From: Heterobilharzia americana
Lineage: Eukaryota > Platyhelminthes > Trematoda > Strigeidida > Schistosomatidae
DNA length: 64,000 nt
Direction of reading: 5' to 3'
Assembly: GCA_944470555.2 (NCBI GenBank)
Contig: OX104130.1
Location: 63,493,160 to 63,557,159 of the forward strand
In this document: in pieces, positions 51,863 to 61,825 of the stretch
Numbering within the stretch: position 1 is the first letter of the stretch
How the letters are laid out: each line of letters begins with the position of its first letter
Notes under the pieces: model-generated
Seen by the model: the letters and a program-made list of their open reading frames with translations, nothing else
What the model was told of the DNA's origin: nothing
Database searches by the model: none
Translations under genes and position numbers: made by a program

Positions 51863-54800
51863 AGTAGTCGAATACCCGGAGCCTCTTCATAAATCCTGCC
51901 TTTAAACGCAATGTTTCACAGCTATATAGTAGGACGGAGCAGACTGCAGGACTGTACTTTACACTTAACCCTTAATAGACAATAGAAAATCACGGCGGCG
52001 CCACAGATAGTGTAAGTTAGTGAGGGAATACACACGTTTTTGTATCCACGCAGAGATTTTGTTGACCACTGACCCACCAAGGCTGACCCGATCTTCACAG
52101 CAGTCTAAATGGTCAACGCGCTCAGCAATTTCATATCGTATTGTTAGACAGGGTACCACTGAAAAACAGTTGTGGAGTAACAGTTTGCGGTTGGGTGGTG
52201 AGAAACGCATCCTAGGTCTTCTAAAGTCTTCTGTGTTGAGGTAAATCCCTGTAAATTCAGAGAACAGAGAGATCTTCATAAGTCTGTCTGTGACAAAACT
52301 CAATAAGAATAGAGGAAAAGGACATTCCCAGCTTACGCAACTCACCAGATAACTTACCACAAGCCGTAAGACGATCAGATGTGTCTCCATATAGAGCCTC
52401 AAACAGAGTGACGTACTTAGCCAGCATCCCTTCCAGTGATAGATATTGACATAAGACATCTTTATCGATAGAGTCGAATGCCTTCAGGTCAGGAATTATA
52501 ACTAGTTTCAAAGACCCGTACGTGTGAATATCCGGCCGATGAACCCACGAACGGGTCTGAAACCTGACCGTTGTTCTCGAGCTCTGTCCAGAAGGATGGT
52601 TACAGAACTTCCGATTTCAGACAAGATATTCGTTAGGCGAATTCCCCTATGATTATAATCACAGAAAGATTTCTGTCCTTTCTTGAAGATTTAGATAATC
52701 AGTGATTGAAACCAGTCACAGGGGTTTGTATCTGATTCTCATACACTACCTTACGCTCCAGTTAACCTCAACAACAGAACTTGAACGTCCCGACTGATGC
52801 CACCACCTCGGCGTGGTGGTCAGGATTGCACGATCACCCAACGAGCTATGCTAGTGGAATATTTGTTCCTTGAGGTCTTACCATGCCAGAAAAGTTTGTA
52901 GGATAGTAGTAAAACAAAAAAGTTACCACTGTAGTGAGAGTTTTTACGTTTTGATAGGGATCCCAGGGCGAAGTCATACTGCTAGCTGGATGGGGTATGA
53001 TATCAGTAAGGTGATCCCTGAGGATGACTAGTAGTGCCATGCTGATGCTGCCTTCTCTAAGGGAGAGGGGGGGCTAGAAAATACTGGTACCCAAAATAGC
53101 ATCCTTCTCCAAAGTCTTCCGATGCCCGGAGTATGGGCTTATGTTGTAGGGTATTATAACAGTCAAATCGCATACCAACATTTTCAGAAAGGCCGTGTGT
53201 GACAGGTATTACCCAGATGTCCCTTGGGCTATGCAGTCACAAAAACCTTTTCTTTTCCAGGTAAAAATGTCCACAGTGTACAAAGAGTCAACCACCTACA
53301 CGCTTTCAGTGGTATGCAAGATTCAATAAAACAACCTATCCTCTTCAACTCCGTCTCCTCCCTTGCCCTATCACCTTCCGATACCGATATTAAGGCCCTT
53401 AAAAACTTCCTCAACCACTCACTGAGACCACTGCCAACGATTCAAGCCAACAAAACACTATTCCTAGTCTCCTAAAACTCCGCTGTCGATTTCACATTGC
53501 AGCTTTCAACGTCCGAACCCCATGCCAAAATCGGACAGTAGGCATAGCTCATCAGAACTCTAGAATCTCGAAGCATGGATTTATGATGTGTTCCCCAGAA
53601 ACGGATACAGAACAGACCTCGCCTTCGAAATTCACCTTAAGAGTATCCGGAGATCCAGTGACAAGCTCTCGTACACTTATTAGTGTAGGTAAAGGATTAT
53701 GTTGTCGAACAGAAAGCGCACTCCTCGACTCAATACCGATCAACAACCGTTTGTATACTTTCCGAGAGGATAGATCTGTACAACCTAGGAAGGGTCATGA
53801 GACCAACCGATGTTTACACATAATCTCCGCCCACACACCTACCGACTGCAGTTCGGATGATGCAAATGATCATTTATGTCAGAAACTGTCAACTAGCTAC
53901 AGGAAGAGAAACTTTTAGATACAGTCATAATGGAAAGTAACTTTGACGCTCTGGCAGGAAAGCCAAGCAGATCGGAAACGCATCTGGGAGGTATTACGAA
54001 ATCCCACACCAACGAACCGACAATGGTGGTCGACTCTTGCAATTGTGTCCCAATAATCTCATGTATCTGGCAGCACTAACTTTAAGCATAAGCAGAGATA
54101 CTGTCTCACATCCCTGGAGGACTAACGCTCTTTCTGGATTAGACGTTGGGACTCCGATCATGCGTTAGTACTAGTACGTGTATGTCTGTGCTTTGTTGGT
54201 CGCAAGTAAAAGACGGTAGTGATAACTGTGTCCTCGACTGATAGATAAAAACATGAAATGAGTATTCAAGGAAAAGATAACATGACAGCAATGTTCACGC
54301 TAAGGGAACCTGGAGTGATATTAAGTCTGTTGTAGAAACAGCAGCACACATAGTTGACAACCTACATCTAAAGGTCAGCATACGTCAATGGATTTCCCTA
54401 ACCACATCCAGACTGACTGATGCAAGAATACTGATTCAAGCTGGTTTTGACCACAATGAGAAGCGAAAGCAACTTATACGTAAATTGACTTAGAGTCTTC
54501 GCAATGACCGCTGGCAATTGTGAGTGGTGAAAGTAAGAGAAATAGAGAAGGCATCAGCGTTAGGTAACACCATGAAACTATTTAGGCTTTTGGAAAACAC
54601 CGACAGAAAGAAGCGGTGGTCAGTGAGACCAACATCGAAAAGGATAGGACACTGATAACCTCTCGGGACGGGCTGTTAGAACGTTGGGCAGAACACTTTG
54701 GAGCACAGTTTAACTGAGCCAAAGTAACGCTTCAGTTGTCGACCGCAGCTTACATAGACGTCAGTCCACCAACTAAACTCGAAGTTGAGAAGGCGTTTTT

Positions 54801-57687
54801 CAACCTGAAATGATGCAAAGCAGCAGGACTTGACTGTTTGCCACCCAAAAGTTTTAAGCATAGGGGTAGGGAATTACTGATTACAGTAACGAAGGTACCA
54901 GGGGTGGTCCCGTGAGACTAGTCCACAACACTGAGCATTTTCAGTGTACGAGAAGGGAGAGAAGTCTTCTTGTAACATCCGTAGGGTACTCAGTCTAACT
55001 GACATCATGTTCAAGCTCTCAACGTCCGTAGTTATCTAATGCCTAACTGGAGCCGGAGAACGACAAACTGGAGAGAATTAGGCAGGTTTTAGGTCTAGAT
55101 GAGTATGCATCGATCATATCTTCACCTTTCGACAGATCCTGAAACAGAAATACCGGCGGTCGACACTTACAATATTTTTCGATTTGAAGGTAGTATTTGA
55201 CTCTATTGACCGTGGAATTTCATATGTGTTTGACTGTGAAAGGAGCATCAAGTAAGTATGCAACGCTGACCAAAGCTGTCTACTCGAACTTGTGTAGCCG
55301 TGTAATGGCTTATGGAGAGTTGTCATTTGAATTAACGAGTCAGTGGTGTCCGCCACGGTTGCTCGCTTTCTCCAGTCTTGTTTAACTTCGTTATAAATTC
55401 TTTCTGTACATTTTCAGCAACCAGAATTATGTTTTATTTATCAAGAGATGAGCAACTATAAATCTTGATCTTAAAACGTTACCAAAAATTGTAAACGAAG
55501 GCCTAAAAATGTCTCTGAATATGTAAGCACTTAGATGGATTAAAATTGGAGATTGGATAAAACTGCTTAGATGAAAACTGAAAGACTATTTTTTTCAAAA
55601 TTTAAATTACCAATATATCAAGTTGATGGAAGTGATTTATAACCAAACGATACGCTCTTTCAACTTCACGAGAATCCGTTAAATCCGCTTCGATGCACAA
55701 AAAAGGTTCTTTGTGTTTCTCATGAGCTTCTTGACGTGATGCTTTCAAGCATGCTTGTCGAGTTTCTTCCAGTCGCACTTTATCTCGAGCAACTAAAGCA
55801 ATACGTGCACCTAGTTGCGCAAACAAAACTGCAGTTGCTTTTCCAATTCCTGAACTTCCCCCTATAAGGAAGAAACAAAATCATTTAAGCTGTCTGCTCG
55901 ATTAAGTTTAACTATATTTTACATATTTTTATTGAATGATGCAAAAAAGGAATAATCGTAATAACTACTAGTACTACGATACTCGATCAATAAAATATGG
56001 CCACAACTTAGAGACATGAAATCAGTTTGCAGTTACCAGCCCAGCAGCACATTTAATTACTCTATAAGACCACTACTGTTTTAATAACCTAGTGATAACA
56101 TCTTTCTGCACACAGATGGCTGACATTATAGTAAGTTTTTGGATGAGTACCAGTTCTTACAAAGTCAACATGTACACCGCCGATAAGTGCTATCAAGCAT
56201 TCAACTTCATTCTGCGACTTCCGACTGATTGCTGTCAAGAATACCAAACCGATATCGCAGGCATTTCAACAGAACTCAGGCTAAGCATCTTCTCCCCTAC
56301 ATGACATACATACCATCTCGTTATGCGAGTGGGCAGGGGAACAGGAAGAACGGATAGGAAGGAAAACCCAGAAGTAAGAAAAGCCTACTAGGACGTCCAA
56401 AATTTTAGCCAAGACAACGTAAATAAATCCAGCTACGTGCGCTTGATGACACGCCAAATTGCCTACAACACTCAGACTGATTCCATGTTTAAGTCGTTAC
56501 ATCTTAAGGTTTTTCAAACATCGCATGTAAGAAAGGAATTTAAGTATCGTGGTAGAGTTCAGGCCGTTATTATGTTTATATTACACACTAAATTATTATT
56601 TACAATCTACGTTAAATGATACAATTTTATTCGATAGGCAGTTAGGCACAACGGAAGACCAGCGACTTCAATTCAGAGATAAGTTGAAAGAAAAGCATTG
56701 TTAACCACTGTTGGGTGACTGCTTTTAATATCCTTATTTCGGTATTCCTTTCTGTGGACATACTCACTGTGCTGAAAAAAATAGCAACTTGGGAGGATAA
56801 ACAATTTTATGGTATCTGACATCATTTCTGTCTGCATACTAGTTTAACTGTTGCTTTGTTTTATACATTTTAGCCGCCTTTTCTCAGAGTTAACCTATCG
56901 TTCATAAGAACGGTTCTAGTGAGTATCGTACTCAATTATTTGGCAAACACTGTCCTCAAGTACAGCATGAGTTTCGCACCATCAAAGTTCAAAGTGCGGG
57001 TACTTACACCTGCACTCACCCTTGGCGGTGAATGGTTGAAAGTTGTCCAAAAGTTTGTTTACCTGCAAGTTGCGAGTACCGGTGGAGGTGTGACTGATGA
57101 AATTTCCTACCGCATCAGCACCTGGAGCATTGTAATAACGTGGAAACATGATGTAAGTTATTCTGAAGTGAGGTGGCGTGTGTTTGGATATGATGAAGGT
57201 CGTCATTCAATGAATGTAGTTATATATGTAATTTGGGGATGTGTGAGGACTTAGTGATTTTTCAAGTTGGTATTCATCATGGACTGACATCACTTAGACG
57301 AATACTGGAAACCTGGGAGCACTGTATAGATGTTTCGCCCTAGTATGGGACTTCAGCAGTGCGACCTTCAGGTTCCGTGGCCAGCACGTAACTATTAAAC
57401 CACTGGATCGGAATCTAGTGGTCTATATTTCCAACTTCTGTCAGTTCATGACATAGCGTGACGATCAGCCAATGTCAGAGTTGAGTATCTGTCCTCACGG
57501 CCACCAGGTTTATCCCCCTGGCCACTTCTTATTGGGGCTGACCACGGAATCTGAAGGTCGCGGTTCCGATCCCTGGTGGGGTCATGGGTGTGCACTACTG
57601 AAGAGCCCCATGCCAGGACGAAACACCTGTCCAGTGCTCTCAAGTTTTCAACATTCCTCCAAATGATGTCAGTTCATGATGAAAGAC

Positions 57688-57764
<77 letters not shown>

Positions 57765-60700
57765 GACAACGCCGAGGAAAGGATAACCTATACTGTGCTA
57801 CAACAAATACCTGATAAAGTGTTATTTAAATGCAAACTTAGTAGTGTTCCCGTCGAGTAGAGCTTTAGAATTTTAGGCTTGTTTCCCCACCCATTCAGAT
57901 TAAGTCGAATGTGCCCAGATTGACAGCGAAGATTCAGAAAGAGAAACATTAACTGATTCTTATCAATGACAAATGACATTATTAAGATCTAATTGAGTTT
58001 ATGGATGATTGCTGCTGAAAAAATGTCCAACCTTATGTTTGATACCAGTACTGCCCAGGAATGAAATTATAGAGGAAGACTGTATTATCATCCCATGTGC
58101 ATGAAATTCCAAAAGTATACTCCAAACGCTTTACCGCTTCGGCAAACCCTAGTAACTGAGTGAGTCAGCTACTTGTATGATTGCATCTTAATTTTTCACT
58201 TTCTGACTGACAAAGTTTGGTAGGAATTGTTCTTCACATCGTCCGAACTGAAATCGGCTAGTAATATTTGGGGCATAAGCAACTTATTTGATGACAGTTT
58301 GAGAAAATCTTGCTGACGTACAGAAAACTATCTGCTTTATGCTCGGCTTTGTAAGAGATAGCTAATAACATTACCCGAAATGTAAACAACGCAGTAGGGA
58401 TAGATACCCACTGCTAATACTATTCAATCTTAACACCCTATTCCAGTTCATGCTTTGAACTGTCTTGTGATTTCCTGAGTTATAGATGAAAGTTATCAGT
58501 TAGTTAATAAAAACATGGGACATGAAATAACTGTGAAACAGTTCGAAAAACAATACTGCACACCAGGATAGAAGACAATAAGGCGAAAAATAAAGAAAAG
58601 TAGATAATATAACCAGAAGTTGTAAAAGACTATAACCCAAACAGGAAAAGTGAAAGAAAATAACGCAATGCGACTTGGCGGTCAAGTGGACGATAATATG
58701 TGGATCCAATTGCACCACTGTAACTGATTCGAAGCCGAATAATTACTCCTTATGTATCCACTGACTGCAGTTCCGAAGAGAAGAACGAGTTCTGCTTACT
58801 GTCTAGTCACTTCCTGAGCGCAAAGCTGTCAAACGTGATTGTTGTTGCAGGTGATTTCAACACATAAGTGGGTGGGGTAAGTCAGGCAGAAAGGCACTTA
58901 GATGACACTTCCATAACCCCAGGCGAAGGAACAGATAACCCCAATCGTCTGCTACATTTGTGCTTATACAGTTTATTCCTAGCAGAAAGAAATTCAGAAT
59001 TAAAGACACATTGTCTGATGTGGCGTCCACCAACTACAACTCAACTGTGGATGCACACAGACCATTTTGTTATCAGTTACCGCTGGAGAGGATCGGTGGA
59101 AGATTACCACAATTTCATTAGCGCGTTTGGACAGTGACTACGCGTTGGCTACAACACGTGTACACCTGTGTCTAAACGGACAAGATCATTGTGAATGCAG
59201 CTTGACGATGAGATCACTAAGCCTGCTTCTAAAGAGAAACTCACTACACAATTATCAAAACAGAACATCAGTCATCCAGAAGAAGCCTAGAGTCATCACA
59301 AGTCTATGGTAAAATAAGTGTTGAAGACCTTTAACAACTCTTAAAAGGTGGTTAAAAGGAACCAGTGGAAATCAGCCGCTTCTAAATTAATGGATACACA
59401 CCAACACACCCCTTCAGGCTTCCAGCATAACGAGGAGCAGAAATAAATCAAATATGGACTGACAAAAATTCTACACAATGACCGTGAAAAGTGATAGGCA
59501 CCGAAGCTTAAAGAGATGGAAAAAACAGCGGTGGCCAGTAAAAGTAGATAGCTGTTTAGACTTATGAAGAAAATCTGAACGAAAAGGAGAGTGGATGGTG
59601 GAAAACGATGAATCTGTTATTCATTGGCAGAAGAGATAACTGAAAGGATGGGATGAACACTTCGAAGAACTTTTCAACCAACCTCCAGCTACTATTCCAT
59701 TTCCCATTATCCTGAATGAAACATAGAGGTTGGAACCCCGAAACTTAAAAAAATCGAGAAAGCTGCGGGTAACCTGAGTCATTCGGTCATATAGCTTACG
59801 GGCAAATGAAGTTCGATCAAACAGTGCGATTTCCAACGAATTAACCTACACCTAAGAGACTATGAAAGCTAACTGGAGGCTCCGGATACCGATAGGGTGA
59901 ATTACGCAAACACACTGAGGGGACTCCATGCGAATGACCACACTTTAGTCTTGTATGTATCTCAAAAACGCAGCATAATTCAAATTCCTCAATTGACAAA
60001 GCTCTGAACAGTAGATTCTTTGTCCATTTTGACGAGGAGTCAGGATACTGAAAGCTCCCATTTGTAGTTCGGAGAGCAGATCTTGAGGACTGGGGATACT
60101 ACTTCCGGAAGCCGAATCGCTAGCATAAGCTACAATACTACAAGAACTGGATATACAACTGTTGACAAAATGTGGAAATTCAGAAGGCAACAAAGTAGAA
60201 CGTTGTTGCTAGGATGAAGGAGGGTACTTTCCGATTTTTCACATCGTCGCTTATAGTTAAAACAGTGTAATCACGCGATTTTTAAACTTGACCTCATCAA
60301 AGATTTGGTTTCCCTCTTGGGTATGTTGCAATTACAACTAATATTATCGCTGTCTTTTGAATAGGTCTTTATAGCCATCTTAGTAAGCTCCGGATGGTAG
60401 TTATAACGATGACGTCTTTTTGATGTGTTTCAGTTCCTTAGTGAGATTCCCCGACCTATTAGTCAGACTTTTAGCTACATTACTTTAACATCTTAACAAG
60501 CCTTACCAGACAGATACAGGATGAGATCATATGAAATCCTGTCATTTGTCTTAGTGTGTTGGTTTCCGATAAACACGTATCTAAATCGCCATATCCTCTG
60601 TAGCGTTGCCACATAGAGAAAGAACATCAGAAATTTTATGTAGGATTCTTAACAACGCTGGGACTAGTGTGGCATTTAAACCCAAAAATTCAATCGGCAA

Positions 60701-61796
60701 CATTGTAAGCTGAGATTCAGTTGATACAAGTAAGCGAAATAACCACATCTACCGCATACCTTGTGATGATTGAGAAGTTAATTATGTAGGTCAAAGAAGT
60801 CAATCAGAGTGAGTCACGATAGTGGAGTACGAAACTATAGCGAAATATAAAATAATAGACCCTACTAAGACAAATAACTTAGAAACATGGCGACTATTGA
60901 ATACACTGACTCATAAACACACTATAGGGTGTTTTAAAATTCAGCATGGATAGGTAGAGGAAGACTGATGACAGAATCTTCGTTTAAAGAACTAACACTT
61001 AACACGTAATAGAAATGACACATCACACACTGCAAATAATTGGAAAATCCTACTACCATGAAAGTAAGAATGAACTGACGAACCACTTAAGGGAAGTGTG
61101 AAAATTGATCTGCAGAATTTTAAATACTTTACGAGGGACAAGAAGTGATGCTGCTCAGTCTGTGAAGGAAAATTATTCGTTGTCACCTTTTGAATAAACA
61201 CTAAGTGTGGCATCTTTAATAAGGTCCATAGAGAATTCCCAAGTAATTCTGGGTGCTTCCACAACTAAGTGGTTAGCGTGGAAACTTGTCACAGCATATG
61301 CGAATAACGGAGAATGCAGTAACGTCACATACGTATAATGAATACAGCTATTCAGAACAATGGTCTGTCATAGTGTTTAACTTCAGAAAGTAAAAAGTCA
61401 TTCCACTGTAAATTCTAATCGTTTCGATCTTACGGTCAGTATTAAAATTTTAAGAATAAATTCAAATAACCAGAACTCAACACTACTCGCCAAGAGGAAT
61501 AAGCAGGTCAGTTTTCAGTGTCTATGCTGGGCTTTTTTGCAGATAAAAATAAATCCTTTTGGTATGCTATTAAGAATGAGTCACAATAATTTATCATTAT
61601 TCCTTGCATCTGGAGCTGACTACCTGGAGGAACAAAAAGTTTTCTGATAAGTTATATCAATCATGTTCTTCATGAATACATTACTTGGGCAATCAGCACT
61701 GCATGGTATTTTAAACGAACATTCATAGTTAGGAAATGTAAAAAGCAACATGGTGTTACCTGTAATTAGTGCTACCTTCTCTGACAACGATATCAT
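32945..61796 (-). CDS. Classical short-chain dehydrogenase/reductase (FabG-like), six exons
   Basis: NAD(P)-dependent oxidoreductase of the classical SDR family; the substrate cannot be told from sequence. Exons on the - strand: 61796-61760, 55861-55611, 50989-50811, 40429-40360, 35610-35574 and 33167-32945. Visible motifs are cofactor loop TGGSSGIG (residues 12-19, split across exons 1 and 2), DILVNNAG at the exon 2/3 junction (about 94-101), VNVSS with the catalytic Ser (about 149), SYCISK with the catalytic Tyr and Lys (about 163 and 167), VNPAVIVTELHRRSG, and the C-terminal FTTGNSLMVDGGRSIMCPR before TAA. Expected length is about 265 residues, normal for the family. Introns run from about 2.4 to 10.4 kb and are full of LINE and PLE pieces. 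Exon 3 ends two bases into a codon while exon 4 starts in phase 0, so standard GT-AG splicing gives a frameshift there. The gene is convergent with MSH6, 2.2 kb away. Confidence 0.9.
33993..35168 (+). mobile_element. PLE flanked by about 330-bp inverted terminal repeats
   Basis: Arms 33993-34325 and 34835-35168 are close to identical as reverse complements (ttcaacgaatttattctcaa in the left arm). Between them, 34345-34645 encodes the GIY-YIG part on the + strand: MCTYQFTCSCGATYIGRNQR, LLSTRIREHIPAWFYKG, SPILEHLIDSNHST. PLEs are known to carry flanking pseudo-LTRs. In the SDR intron between exons 5 and 6. Confidence 0.88.
35574..35610 (-). CDS. SDR exon 5, 37 nt
   Basis: Acceptor CCTCAG, donor TCAA|GTAAGC. 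Two bases complete an Asp codon, then LAPKGIRVNGV and two bases of Asn. Phases agree with both neighbouring exons and give ALDLAPKGIRVNGVNPAV, a typical SDR stretch. Confidence 0.9.
35700..35820 (-). mobile_element. PLE 3' tail fragment
   Basis: gtgtaaaacttcggcaatgt...gtgatacagtagtatttaat is the reversed PLE tail, as at 29040-29150. Confidence 0.6.
36290..36620 (+). mobile_element. PLE fragment
   Basis: EELVILEYCLRENEYPQKFI aligns with the [20 protein letters not shown] part of the 29160 copy, followed by decayed sequence; several frameshifts. Confidence 0.65.
36640..37440 (-). mobile_element. LINE RT C-terminus and 3' end
   Basis: Open frame 37388-36822 reads AFANLRHLWRRRDIHL, GRVYCTAVWSVLLYGCETWP, VFDHRCLRSIGRIPWCHHV and LRWLEHLLRMPSHRLP, the conserved C-terminal domain of RTE/CR1-type ORF2. 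The best preserved protein-coding piece of this family here. Bordered by an AT microsatellite at 37459. Confidence 0.9.
37459..37524 (+). repeat. (TA)33 microsatellite
   Basis: 66 nt between the LINE copy (36640-37440) and a PLE end (37525). Confidence 0.99.
37525..37620. repeat. Solo end of the 33993-35168 PLE repeat
   Basis: gagaataaattcgttgaaaa followed by cttcgctg...tatcttgttttt is the same as 35130-35190 outside the rest of the element. It sits directly after the AT tract. Confidence 0.6.
37625..38130 (-). mobile_element. Second LINE 3' end, tandem with the previous one
   Basis: gggacccggcaatactgtat and the region 37880-38130 repeat the 3' end of 36640-37100 in the same orientation with more decay (deletions, no long frame). 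Confidence 0.65.
38300..40090. repeat. Long inverted repeat of unknown type
   Basis: 38300-38760 and 39780-40090 are reverse complements at roughly 80-85 percent (acaataagcgtcagactttg is exact in both). The left arm carries about 150 bp not in the right arm. The 1-kb spacer holds no recognised gene. Not a LINE or PLE as far as I can see. Confidence 0.7.
40360..40429 (-). CDS. SDR exon 4 (catalytic Tyr/Lys)
   Basis: Acceptor TTTTTTAG, donor TTAG|GTAAGT. In the only open frame it reads FPGVMSYCISKAALDQFTRC then TAL, carrying YxxxK. This frame needs the exon to start in phase 0, which conflicts by one base with the end of exon 3. Confidence 0.88.
41420..43456 (+). mobile_element. Decayed LINE, leader to linker
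   Basis: Leader block shared with 5460 and 52810, a C-run at 41715-41724, then the endonuclease ORF in pieces (FTLRVSRDVMASSRRL, ECSSDGGKHEFYELPTLLQK). Positions 42673-43404 are nearly identical to 54008-54739. Ends against a PLE at about 43456. Confidence 0.8.
42673..43404 (+). repeat. 732-bp segment repeated at 54008-54739 (copy A)
   Basis: Compared by eye with 54008-54739 over its whole length: same length, one substitution found (42953 A, 54288 G). Both copies share stop codons that break the LINE ORF. Similarity drops sharply at both ends. Confidence 0.93.
43457..44551 (+). mobile_element. PLE of the second type with inverted 5' end
   Basis: Reads DGTVYRKPTHSNRYLDFKSS, RKLTSYFKDLNIELKPIKAL, then GTSETLRRVLNKAGISVAFK and CSDCEVKYIRQTSRSGQ (GIY-YIG knuckle), and a tail with caaataaacaaa at 44500. 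At the 5' end 43457-43515 is an inverted copy of 43621-43672. Frameshifted; inserted into the LINE at 41420-43456. Confidence 0.85.
44580..45060 (-). mobile_element. LINE 3' fragment
   Basis: The - strand resembles the C-terminal and 3' region of the 36640-37440 LINE (ACNRTERTITQYTCPLIDSR in a decayed frame opposite the GRVY...ETW block). Short open frames on both strands are not conserved. Confidence 0.5.
45580..49040 (+). mobile_element. RTE-like LINE, near full length, inactivated
   Basis: A 5' leader (45580-45840) matches the left-edge copy. The endonuclease follows: VNIGTWNVRTRF, NQMEWKWTLQTVNW and NTKLGLDNTGREPIMGQETL. RT remnants include LPKKGKLRLCKNWVESSS near 47550 and SDAFEMKSGVRQGC near 47940. 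The C-terminus has WIGHTLGRLFG, KASGQSWSQVKKIVENRVKW and LCSTENPKDK. The 3' tail is AATAATAAA-rich (49025-49050). Frameshifts and stops occur throughout, so it makes no active protein. Confidence 0.9.
48446..48500 (+). repeat. (CTCCA)11 microsatellite inside the RTE-like LINE
   Basis: Eleven perfect CTCCA units, 55 nt, within the RT C-terminal region. One side reads into STPLHSTPLH, the other strand into EWSGVEWSGV; both are artefacts of the repeat. Confidence 0.97.
50462..50600 (+). mobile_element. tRNA-derived SINE
   Basis: tggcgcatttggcttagacg (A-box region) and ggttcaaaccc (B box, about 50511-50521). It lacks a closed acceptor stem, so it is a SINE rather than a tRNA gene. Confidence 0.55.
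50811..50989 (-). CDS. SDR exon 3
   Basis: Acceptor ATTCCAG, donor GATC|GTAAGT. Reads VNNAGCMIRDTAETFNVDEF then DRLMKVNLTAAISL and GSIVNVSSVCGNR, ending with two bases (TC) of the next codon. Not listed as a long ORF; found from the NNAG and VNVSS motifs. Confidence 0.93.
51500..51880. repeat. Unidentified insertion bounded by CTA/ACT repeats
   Basis: Interrupts the LINE copy. Starts at tactactactactg and ends with a long CTA run. The interior (51530-51800) does not resemble other sequence in the window. No convincing coding frame on either strand. Confidence 0.5.
51806..51862 (+). repeat. (CTA)n microsatellite
   Basis: About 18 CTA units. It forms a run of leucines in one chance frame. Confidence 0.95.
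52800..55460 (+). mobile_element. Decayed LINE, leader to RT
   Basis: Leader block gcgtggtggtcagg at 52810, endonuclease remnants (FTLRVSGDPVTSSRTLISVG, PTDCSSDDAND), the segment 54008-54739 shared with 42673-43404, then RT pieces (SPPTKLEVEKAFFNLK, IFTFRQILKQK, FDLKVVFDSIDRG) to about 55460. Opposite strand to the SDR gene, in the intron between exons 2 and 3. Confidence 0.82.
54008..54739 (+). repeat. 732-bp segment repeated at 42673-43404 (copy B)
   Basis: Partner of copy A, direct orientation, 11335 bp apart. Lies inside a different LINE copy with diverged flanks. Confidence 0.93.
55611..55861 (-). CDS. SDR exon 2
   Basis: Acceptor TTATAG, donor TTG|GTAATT. Reads GGSSGIGKATAVLFAQLGAR then IALVARDKVRLEETRQA, with the acidic ADLTD motif and HFHQLDIL at the end. 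This is the Rossmann-fold half. Confidence 0.95.
56890..57250 (+). mobile_element. LINE RT C-terminal fragment
   Basis: Frame 56919-57254 reads MSFAPSKFKVRVLTPALTLG, VVQKFVYLQVASTGGGVTDE and WKHDVSYSEVRWRVFGYDEG, a weathered match to the LINE thumb and C-terminal domain. An internal deletion joins the EISYRIS part directly to KHDVSYSEV. Confidence 0.75.
57265..57460 (-). mobile_element. Hammerhead SINE copy, internally deleted
   Basis: Copy of the 11091 family; its B box region is deleted, joining the A-box half directly to the ribozyme (57316-57362). Core has lost two bases. Ends carry the diverged inverted repeat (ctgacatcac / ttctgtcag). Confidence 0.75.
57465..57690 (+). mobile_element. 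Hammerhead SINE copy, nearly intact ribozyme
   Basis: B box GGTTCCGATCC (57562-57572). Hammerhead 57592-57637: core CTGAAGA and GAAA complete, triplet GTC at 57629-57631, stem I GCACTA/CAGTGC with one A-C mismatch next to the core, and one C-A mismatch in stem II. Followed directly by the AT tract at 57692. Confidence 0.75.
57692..57761 (+). repeat. (TA)35 microsatellite
   Basis: 70 nt directly at the 3' end of the hammerhead SINE 57465-57690, suggesting growth from its tail. Confidence 0.99.
58690..59840 (+). mobile_element. LINE endonuclease to linker fragment
   Basis: Reads SQAERHLDDTSITPGEGTDN, NRLLHLCLYSLFLAERNSEL, HCLMWRPPTTTQLWMHTDHF and ISYRWRGSVEDYHNF, a good but frameshifted match to the endonuclease C-terminus of the common LINE family, followed by the linker. 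Confidence 0.8.
59841..60599. other. SDR first intron, unassigned
   Basis: No conserved frame. The stretch 59940-60230 has slightly higher GC and may be transposon-derived. Confidence 0.45.
60600..61020 (+). mobile_element. Decayed PLE of the second type
   Basis: catcagaaattttatgtagg...gtggcatttaaaccc and the stretch to 61020 follow 43925-44340 with many changes. Confidence 0.6.
61760..61796 (-). CDS. SDR exon 1
   Basis: Reads MISLSEKVALIT plus the first base of Gly; donor ACAG|GTAACA. The ATG at 61796-61794 is the first in-frame ATG. The frame stays open upstream through GTG AAG TCG GAT to an AG acceptor at 61810-61809, so an added leader could extend the protein by a few residues. Confidence 0.85.
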
Positions 61797-61805
61797 ATCC
61801 GACTT

Positions 61806-61825
61806 CACCTGTAATGAACATTTAA
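61806..61825 (-). promoter_or_regulatory. Candidate trans-splice acceptor before the SDR
   Basis: On the - strand the sequence TGTTCATTACAG|GTGAAG lies 12 nt before the SDR ATG and downstream of the Cys-rich stop, with no conserved coding exon leading into it. Schistosomes add a spliced leader whose 3' end is AUG; placed here, that AUG would be in frame with GTG AAG TCG GAT ATG of the SDR. An ordinary 5'UTR intron acceptor is the alternative. Confidence 0.4.

Larger units (their letters stand above)
51320..52740 (-). mobile_element. LINE RT fragment, interrupted
   Basis: - strand reads PDLKAFDSIDKDVLCQYLSL, KYVTLFEALYGDTSDRL, AERVDHLDC and NLHYLWRRRDFLLSIKG, the RT palm to C-terminus of the common LINE family. 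The copy is split at about 51500-51880 by a non-LINE segment with CTA repeats at its edges. In the SDR intron between exons 2 and 3? No: it lies just left of the + strand LINE at 52800, both inside that intron. Confidence 0.8.

Noticed and set aside
51499..51867. Leucine-rich 122-codon frame as a membrane protein
   Set aside because: The leucine run is the CTA microsatellite; the rest is not conserved.
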